A DNA stretch of 64,000 nucleotides from Chamaecyparis obtusa (taxonomy: Eukaryota; Streptophyta; Pinopsida; Cupressales; Cupressaceae): the NCBI GenBank assembly GCA_027943335.1, contig BSBK01005649.1, positions 1,444,001 through 1,508,000 on the forward strand. Direction: 5' to 3'. The notes under the pieces are model-generated. The model saw nothing but the letters and a program-made list of their open reading frames with translations. It was not told the origin of the DNA and ran no database searches. The translations under genes and the position numbers were made by a program. Within the stretch, counting starts at the first letter, position 1. Each line of letters opens with the position of its first letter. This document shows positions 57,975 through 64,000 of this stretch, piece after piece.

Positions 57975-58155
57975 GATAGTTTTTCAAATGTTTTTGCTTT
58001 CTTCAGGCTCAATTTTCCATTGTTTTTGATCTTTCTTCTTTTCCAATGTTTTTGGATTTTCTATTTTCAAATGTTTTTGGTATTTTCCATTTTCAATTAT
58101 GTACAATAATTATGATGCTCTCTCATCTGATACTCTTTATACTCTTTCATCTGTT

Positions 58156-61100
58156 TTAGGTGTAGAATCTCTTCAAATGAATGCTATTTATGGGTTCTTG
58201 TAATTCTTCACCATTACAATCTGATAATTTATATGTTCCAGTTCCAAAGGATGATGCTATAACAAATGGGCCTATCCAATTAGCTTCCCACTTTCCTTTC
58301 TTTTCCCTTTCAACTTGATTTTTGGGATTTTCTCTTAGTACCAAGTCTCCTACTTGAAAAGTTCTTGGTTTGATGTGTTTGTTGTAATTGTGGGCAATCC
58401 TGTTTTGATAACCTTTTAAATGCTCATAAGCTTGAGTCTGATGTTCCTCTAACAATTCCAATTGTTGTAGTCTAGCAATCCTATAATCCTCATCAGTGAT
58501 CAATCCTCTTAATGAAACCCGTAGAGATGGAATTTCAACTTCTAATGGTAGAACTGCTTCAGTTCCATAGACTAAAGAGAATGGGGTGGCTCCTGTAGGT
58601 GTTCTGATACTAGTTCTGTAAGCCCATAGTGCGGGGTTTATTTGCACGTGCCAATCTCTTCCTGATTTGTTAACTGATCTTTTTAATATTTTGAGGATAT
58701 TTTTGTTTGTTGCCTCAGCTTGTCCATTTCCTTGTGGATAATAAATAGATGATGAATGATGTGTAATGTGAAATGTCCTGCAAAGTTCATCAATATCCTG
58801 ATTTTTGAATTGTTTCCCATTATCCGTGATAATGGCATGTGGAATACCATAGCGGCAAATTATGTGGTTCAAAATGAACATTGAAATTTGTTTGCCGGTT
58901 GCTGTTATTAATGGAACTGCTTCCACCCATTTGGTGAAGTATTCTGTTGCTGTGATGATATACTTGTGTCCGTTTGAAGACGGAGGATATATGATCCCAA
59001 TCAAGTCAAAACCCCATTGATACAAAGGCCATGGTGTAATGAATGGGTGTAATTCTTGAGCCGGTGCATGTATCATATTACCATGATATTGACATTTTCT
59101 GCATGTCTTCACAAATTGACAAGCATCCTTTTCTAATGTTGTCCAAAAGTACCCTAGACGAAGGATTTTCTTAGCTAGATTAAAACCGCTTGAGTGTGAC
59201 CCGCAAATGCCTTCGTGGACCTCGCGTAAAGCTAACTTAGACTCTTCTTCCTCTAGACATCTAAGTAACGTCCCATCAAGACCCTTACGATACAATGTGT
59301 CTGAAAGGATTAGGTAACGGGCGGCTTGACGTATGAAGTTACGTTTTTGGGCACGAGTTTGGTCTATGGGGAGTACTTGGTCTTTAAGGTAAGTATAGAT
59401 GGGTCCATACCAAGGAGAGTCATGTCCATGTAAAAGAGCAACAATTTGGGTGTCAGGAAGGTTAAATGCCGGTTTTACCAACTCTTCCACCAAGAACTCA
59501 TACTTCTCATGTTGATCTGGTTTTTGTAACAATGAAGCCAAGGTAGCCATGGCATCTGCTGCTCTATTCTTTTCTCTTGGAATCTGTTCAAATGTGATCA
59601 AAGCAAAGTACTTCTTCCATCCATCAATCAAGGTTTTATATTTCATCAATGTTATGTCCTTGGTATTGTATTCATTATTAACCTGATTGATTATGAGTTG
59701 GGAATCTCCATACACTTGTAATTCTGCAATACTCCATTCTAAAGCCATTTTGATGCCAATGACTAATGCCTCATATTCCGCTATATTATTGGTGCATGGA
59801 AATAAGAGTTTATAAGACTTTGGAATGGTGTATCCTTGAGGAGTAACCAATAATATACCTGCTCCAGAACCTCCTTGTGTGTAAGATCCATCAAAATATA
59901 ACTTCCATGTCTTTGCTTCTATGTTGACAATTTCTGCATCTGGAAATTCAATTTGCATGGTTTGTGTAGACTCCATTGGGTTATCTGCTAAGTGATCTGC
60001 TATCACTTGTCCTTTAATTGCTCTTTTATCAACATATTCAATGTCAAATTCACTTAGGATCATGACCCATTTTGCTATTCTACCTGTTAAGGCAGTTTTA
60101 CTTAGTAAGTATTTGAGAGGATCAATCTTGGCAATTAATTTGATCTTATGCATCAACATATAATGTCTTAGTTTTTGCGATGCAAAAACCACTGCTAGAC
60201 ATGCTCTTTCCATGAATGAATAATTGAGTTCATATTTTATTAAGGTTCTACTAAGATAGTAGATTGCCCTTTCTTTTCCTTGCTCATCTTCTTGTGCCAA
60301 CAATATGCCTAGAGACCTTTCTGTGGCTGATATGTATAACAACAGTTCTTTACCTTTGATAGGTGACATAAGAATAGGTGGGTTTATCAAATAAGTCTTC
60401 AAAGTAGCAAAGGCCTTATCACATTCCTCATCCCACATAAATGTAGTGTCCTTGTGTAACAATCTTGTGAAGGAGTGACACTTTTCTGCTAATTGAGAGA
60501 TAAATCTCCTTATTGATTGAATCTTTCCTTGGAGTGACCTCATTTGGCTAATATTTCTTGGAATTTCCATTTCTAGAATTGCTTGTACTTTTTCAGGATC
60601 AACTTCAATACCTTTTGCTGACACTATATAACCCAATAACTTGCCGGATTGGACACCAAAGGCACACTTCTTTGGGTTTAGTCTAACTTTGAATTGTTCT
60701 AACCGAATGAATATTTTTCTTAGGATTTGTAAATGCTCTTCTCTATTGTGGGATTTTTCTAGAATGTCATCCACATAATCTTCTAAAAAAGTATGCATCA
60801 TGTCATGGAAAATAGTTGTCATGGCCCTTTGATATGTAGCTCCAGCATTTTTTAAACCGAAGGGCATAACATTCCAACAAAAGGTACCCCAAGGGCAAGT
60901 AAATGCTGTCTTTTCTTGGTCTTCGGGAGCAATCTTGATTTGGTTGTAGCCACTAAATCCATCCATTAATGAGTACATTGCGTGACCTGCTGTCAAATCC
61001 ACTATGGTATCAATGCTTGGCAATGGAAAGTCATCTTTGGGACATGCAAGGTTTAAATCTCTGAAATCCGTACACACACGGATAGATTTATCATGTTTAG

Positions 61101-64000
61101 TAACTGGCACAATGTTAGAGATCCAATCAGCATATGCTATTGTTCTTATGAACCCCACCTTTAACAATTTTTCCAATTCTGCCTTGACTAGAAGAGCCAC
61201 ATGTGGGTGCATTTTCCTTAGTTTTTGCTTTACAGGTTTAACTCCGGGTCTAACATTCAGATGATGCATTATGAAATCAGGATCCAATCCAGGCATATCG
61301 GCATATGACCATGCAAAATTTACTTGTTGTTCTTGGAAGAATTTGATAAAGTCCTTTCTTTCCATAGATGTAAGTGATGCAGCCAAGTGTACAACCTTTG
61401 GCTCTAGTTCCGTGCCAATGTTAACTTTTTCTGTTGGTTCTATAAGAATAGATGACCGTTCTTCTTCATGTTCAGGCAAAGTATCCAATCTCTCTTCTAA
61501 TGGTGCCACAGTTGGGTTTTCACCAAAAGAAACGTCTTTTATTTTCATTGTTTTTGGTTCTAAGGGTGCCACAGTTGGGTTTTCACCAATAGAACTTTTC
61601 ATTTTTTTATTTTTTTTTGTTTTTTCTTTTTTTTGACTAAGAGATTGGACCCTTGCTGTTGTCATCATGTCCGTATTGAGTTCGTTGGTGAAAGAGGGTT
61701 CAACCGCATTGAGGTATTGGTTTGTGGCTTGGTCATTTGGGAAGTAAAGTAAGTCATGTGATTCAGTTTGATCCCAATCAATGAGGTCTGGATGTATCAA
61801 AATTAAGGAATTATTGGGTAAGGTATCATCAATAGGATTTATGGACATGACTTCGTTTGAGGGTTCATACATTGTATCGTTTAGGTCTATAATGTGTGCT
61901 TCCTCAAGATGATCCATGGAAGCAGGGTCAAAGTCCCCTTCGCTTGAATCCTCGTTGACCTCTACAGGAAACAATGTGGGAAAAGCCACAAGCGGGTTAA
62001 AACTAACGTTTGAATTTCCCTCCTCTGAAGGTGTCCAAAATGTTTCTATCCATGCTCCACTACTAGATGCTTGTTCTATATTAGGCCTTTGAATAGAAGA
62101 TTCTTCATTAATTGGAGCATCTTGTTTTGGGATTTTTGCATAAGTATGTATAACAATGACTTCTTTATCTTGACATGACTCATCTGATAAAGTATCCCAT
62201 TCATAATCCCTAGAATCATCACTATCTCCTTCGGATTCTAATGCATTTATTTGAGGATGAAAATCATGCATTGGACTTGAACTTTCTCCCTTATGTTGAA
62301 AACCTACTCCGGCTTTTTCATGACTTGCCCTCCAAACAGGTTCAATAGGTTCTAATAATCCTCTATTTCTTTGGCCTAGGGGTCCTCTTCCTTTGTATCC
62401 CATCTTTTGCATAATATCAAATCCTTTCCCATATTGTTCTGTTTGTATATTAACATGCTGAATTCTTTCCATGGGAGTGTCTAGGGTACCATCCTCATCA
62501 TGATAAAGCCATTGAAGGACATCATCCTCTTCCTTATCCCATGTTGCTTTGTTATCTTCCCTCACAAAATAAGAATTATACTTATGTGGAAGATGTTCTT
62601 TTGAGGGTTTTCCATGTGATTTAGGAGACATGGGCATGTCAAATAGAGAAACTGAATATTCTCCTACCCCTTTTGAACTAATCTTGCATTGTTTGTCAAA
62701 TTTGTTCATCATCTCACTCATGTATTGGTAATGATCTGCTTTAGCTTGTTCTTTTTCCTCTTTAGTAGGTTTGTAAATCACTGTTTCCAATTTAGGTGCC
62801 ACATATGGACTTTCCATCACATTTGGACCCTCGTAGCTCACTTTTTCCTTGCCCTTAGTTGATGTAGTTGAGCTAGCTTGAAGAGGATTTTGTGCATCTT
62901 CATTGGTGATTCTTGGAACAACTCCTTCACGATTATGTGGAATGTATAATTCATGCAAGGGTTTGAGTGCATTACAATATTGAAATGGATTTGAGTCTCC
63001 TCCAATTGTGATTTCTTCACCCATGTATGGGAACTTGATGCATTGGTGGTATGTGGAGGGGACAGCTTGCATCTCATGAATCCAAGGTCTTCCCAATAAA
63101 ATGTTATAGGTTAATTTCATGTCCAACACTTGACATTTGGTTTCCTTCTTAATTGGTCCCACTTGGATGGGCAACACAATCATGCCTTTAGAAGCTCTTT
63201 CAGCCTCATCATAAGCTTTTATGGTGATTTTCTTTGTAGGGTCAATGCAAGACTCGGAGAAACCTAAGGATTTTACAAGACTCAATGTGCATATGTTAAG
63301 GCCAGCCCCTCCATCAATAAGGGCTCTTTTGACTCTATGCCTTTCGATCAAAACCTCTATATGTAGTGGCAAATTTTGAGGATGAGTTATAGACATGTCA
63401 TCTTGATCTGAAAATGAAAGACAATGAGGAGCCACAAGATGTCCTACCATATTTTGAAACTTTTCTTCCCCTAAGGTAGTAGAAACATGTGTTTCTTCCA
63501 AAGCTTTTTCCAAAATCCCTTTATGATTTGGTGACAACTTCAATAACTCTAAGATTGAGATTTGTGCTGGAGTACGTTGCAATTGGTCTACCAAACTATA
63601 AGGTCTTGCTGTTGTAGGAGATTGTTTGACCACAATGTTGGATGATGGGATATTGGTGTTTTGAGGGACTATCCCTTGTAAAGTCATTCTAGAATTCTGC
63701 CCTCTTGTAATGACATTTGTTGCTTCCTTTTGAGGCTGTTCATTAATGATGATAGCATTAACAATATGATCATATGATGGCGCAAAGTTGAGATTATTGG
63801 CACTTTGTTTCTTGCCATTTGATGACTCACCTTTATCATGTTTGTAAAAAGGTTGTTTGAAGGCCGTATGATCTTCATTATTTTGGGGTCCATCAACAGT
63901 GATTATGTTGTTATCTATCAAGTCTTGCACCACATTCTTTAATTGTAAACATTCATTTGTAGGGTGCCCCCGAATCCTATGATATTCACAATGATGCTTA
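58156..64000 (-). CDS. intact Tat/Ogre-type Ty3 gag-pol polyprotein (5' partial)
   Basis: Open from the window edge to TAA at 58156-58158, at least 1947 codons. In order: zinc knuckle of CX3HX4HX4C form (CEYHRIRGHPTNEC, 63949-63990); protease with ALIDGGAGLNICTL (active-site DGGA, about 63300-63320) then YNILLGRPWI; G-patch (GKGFDIMQKMGYKGRGPLGQ, about 62350-62430); long acidic linker; RT (CTDFRDLNLACPKDDFPLP; YVDD at 60766-60777); Ty3 RNase H; archaeal-type RNase H (LYFDGSYTQGGSGAGIL, about 59870-59930); integrase HHCC (HEGICGSH, CRKCQ about 59100), core (FDLIGIIYPP, ITDNGKQF about 58820, YYPQGNGQAE) and GKWEANWIGPFVI C-terminus. The expected catalytic residues appear present. The dual RNase H places it in Tat. 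Gag capsid lies beyond the edge. Confidence 0.96.
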   Translation of the reverse strand, partial: KHHCEYHRIRGHPTNECLQLKNVVQDLIDNNIITVDGPQNNEDHTAFKQPFYKHDKGESSNGKKQSANNLNFAPSYDHIVNAIIINEQPQKEATNVITRGQNSRMTLQGIVPQNTNIPSSNIVVKQSPTTARPYSLVDQLQRTPAQISILELLKLSPNHKGILEKALEETHVSTTLGEEKFQNMVGHLVAPHCLSFSDQDDMSITHPQNLPLHIEVLIERHRVKRALIDGGAGLNICTLSLVKSLGFSESCIDPTKKITIKAYDEAERASKGMIVLPIQVGPIKKETKCQVLDMKLTYNILLGRPWIHEMQAVPSTYHQCIKFPYMGEEITIGGDSNPFQYCNALKPLHELYIPHNREGVVPRITNEDAQNPLQASSTTSTKGKEKVSYEGPNVMESPYVAPKLETVIYKPTKEEKEQAKADHYQYMSEMMNKFDKQCKISSKGVGEYSVSLFDMPMSPKSHGKPSKEHLPHKYNSYFVREDNKATWDKEEDDVLQWLYHDEDGTLDTPMERIQHVNIQTEQYGKGFDIMQKMGYKGRGPLGQRNRGLLEPIEPVWRASHEKAGVGFQHKGESSSPMHDFHPQINALESEGDSDDSRDYEWDTLSDESCQDKEVIVIHTYAKIPKQDAPINEESSIQRPNIEQASSSGAWIETFWTPSEEGNSNVSFNPLVAFPTLFPVEVNEDSSEGDFDPASMDHLEEAHIIDLNDTMYEPSNEVMSINPIDDTLPNNSLILIHPDLIDWDQTESHDLLYFPNDQATNQYLNAVEPSFTNELNTDMMTTARVQSLSQKKEKTKKNKKMKSSIGENPTVAPLEPKTMKIKDVSFGENPTVAPLEERLDTLPEHEEERSSILIEPTEKVNIGTELEPKVVHLAASLTSMERKDFIKFFQEQQVNFAWSYADMPGLDPDFIMHHLNVRPGVKPVKQKLRKMHPHVALLVKAELEKLLKVGFIRTIAYADWISNIVPVTKHDKSIRVCTDFRDLNLACPKDDFPLPSIDTIVDLTAGHAMYSLMDGFSGYNQIKIAPEDQEKTAFTCPWGTFCWNVMPFGLKNAGATYQRAMTTIFHDMMHTFLEDYVDDILEKSHNREEHLQILRKIFIRLEQFKVRLNPKKCAFGVQSGKLLGYIVSAKGIEVDPEKVQAILEMEIPRNISQMRSLQGKIQSIRRFISQLAEKCHSFTRLLHKDTTFMWDEECDKAFATLKTYLINPPILMSPIKGKELLLYISATERSLGILLAQEDEQGKERAIYYLSRTLIKYELNYSFMERACLAVVFASQKLRHYMLMHKIKLIAKIDPLKYLLSKTALTGRIAKWVMILSEFDIEYVDKRAIKGQVIADHLADNPMESTQTMQIEFPDAEIVNIEAKTWKLYFDGSYTQGGSGAGILLVTPQGYTIPKSYKLLFPCTNNIAEYEALVIGIKMALEWSIAELQVYGDSQLIINQVNNEYNTKDITLMKYKTLIDGWKKYFALITFEQIPREKNRAADAMATLASLLQKPDQHEKYEFLVEELVKPAFNLPDTQIVALLHGHDSPWYGPIYTYLKDQVLPIDQTRAQKRNFIRQAARYLILSDTLYRKGLDGTLLRCLEEEESKLALREVHEGICGSHSSGFNLAKKILRLGYFWTTLEKDACQFVKTCRKCQYHGNMIHAPAQELHPFITPWPLYQWGFDLIGIIYPPSSNGHKYIITATEYFTKWVEAVPLITATGKQISMFILNHIICRYGIPHAIITDNGKQFKNQDIDELCRTFHITHHSSSIYYPQGNGQAEATNKNILKILKRSVNKSGRDWHVQINPALWAYRTSIRTPTGATPFSLVYGTEAVLPLEVEIPSLRVSLRGLITDEDYRIARLQQLELLEEHQTQAYEHLKGYQNRIAHNYNKHIKPRTFQVGDLVLRENPKNQVEREKKGKWEANWIGPFVIASSFGTGTYKLSDCNGEELQEPINSIHLKRFYT

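Larger units (their letters stand above)
54757..64000 (-). mobile_element. younger Tat/Ogre-type Ty3 element, 5' end outside the window
   Basis: 3' LTR 54757-55599, polypurine tract, 2.5-kb 3' untranslated region and an unbroken gag-pol frame reaching the window edge. It inserted into the RNase H of the older relative. The open frame of nearly 5.85 kb without a stop stands out against every other element here and suggests recent activity. Its 5' LTR must lie beyond 64000, so LTR age cannot be read. Confidence 0.92.

Noticed and set aside
1..64000. Host genes, tRNA, rRNA or organellar insertions
   Set aside because: None recognised on either strand; apparent tRNA similarity is limited to the short PBS sites.

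Overview
The window looks like transposon-packed intergenic DNA from a large plant genome. A conifer or other gymnosperm is my best guess, from the AT-rich, deeply nested, decayed LTR retrotransposons with very long LTRs and no host gene. I cannot name the species. No rRNA, tRNA, CRISPR array or convincing single-copy host gene was seen. Almost everything is one of about ten LTR elements or their solo LTRs, plus a CACTA-like end, a foldback hairpin and a 358-bp satellite.

Left third (1-20,850). Unassigned DNA is followed by a foldback (1135-1374), a 78-bp/414-bp tandem repeat ending in a CACTA-like terminus (2424), and a broken unknown ORF (2447-3085, minus). A minus-strand element with a coiled-coil gag and five zinc knuckles (PBS at 16133-16144, LTR from 16147) was split inside its last zinc knuckle by a solo LTR (3706-14924, 5-bp TSD TATCT). 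That LTR was in turn split by a nearly intact Ty1/copia element (6817-13843, TSD CCTAT, two 1203-bp LTRs). A decayed plus-strand Ty3 chromovirus follows (17502-19388).

Middle third (20,854-41,491). A badly decayed minus-strand Ty3/gypsy element of Tat/Ogre type (second, archaeal-type RNase H) lies between two related LTR copies. A 2.0-kb solo LTR cuts its protease (31343-33361, TSD GATCA) and a 1.3-kb solo LTR cuts its 5' LTR (39657-40983, TSD GTGTC). Its 5-kb 3' untranslated region carries an antisense plant-mobile-domain (PMD) relic.

Right third (41,492-64,000). A 358-bp tandem array (about 8.6 copies) is followed by the LTR, PBS and gag of a second copia element. That was interrupted by an older Tat/Ogre-type element (47503-54756, minus, with its own antisense PMD relic), which was interrupted in its RNase H by a younger relative (54757 to beyond the window). 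The younger copy has a polyprotein frame open for at least 1947 codons with zinc knuckle, protease, G-patch, RT, RNase H, archaeal-type RNase H and integrase.

Most notable: (1) antisense PMD relics in the 3' region of two separate Tat-type elements, with a second antisense frame and a triplicated about 30-bp motif shared among these elements; (2) ACCGAG/CTCGGT-rich arrays in otherwise unrelated LTRs; (3) the 358-bp satellite; (4) the five-zinc-knuckle gag; (5) three solo LTRs with exact TSDs that order the insertions. All homology statements rest on reading the translations and from memory of family motifs; no searches were run.
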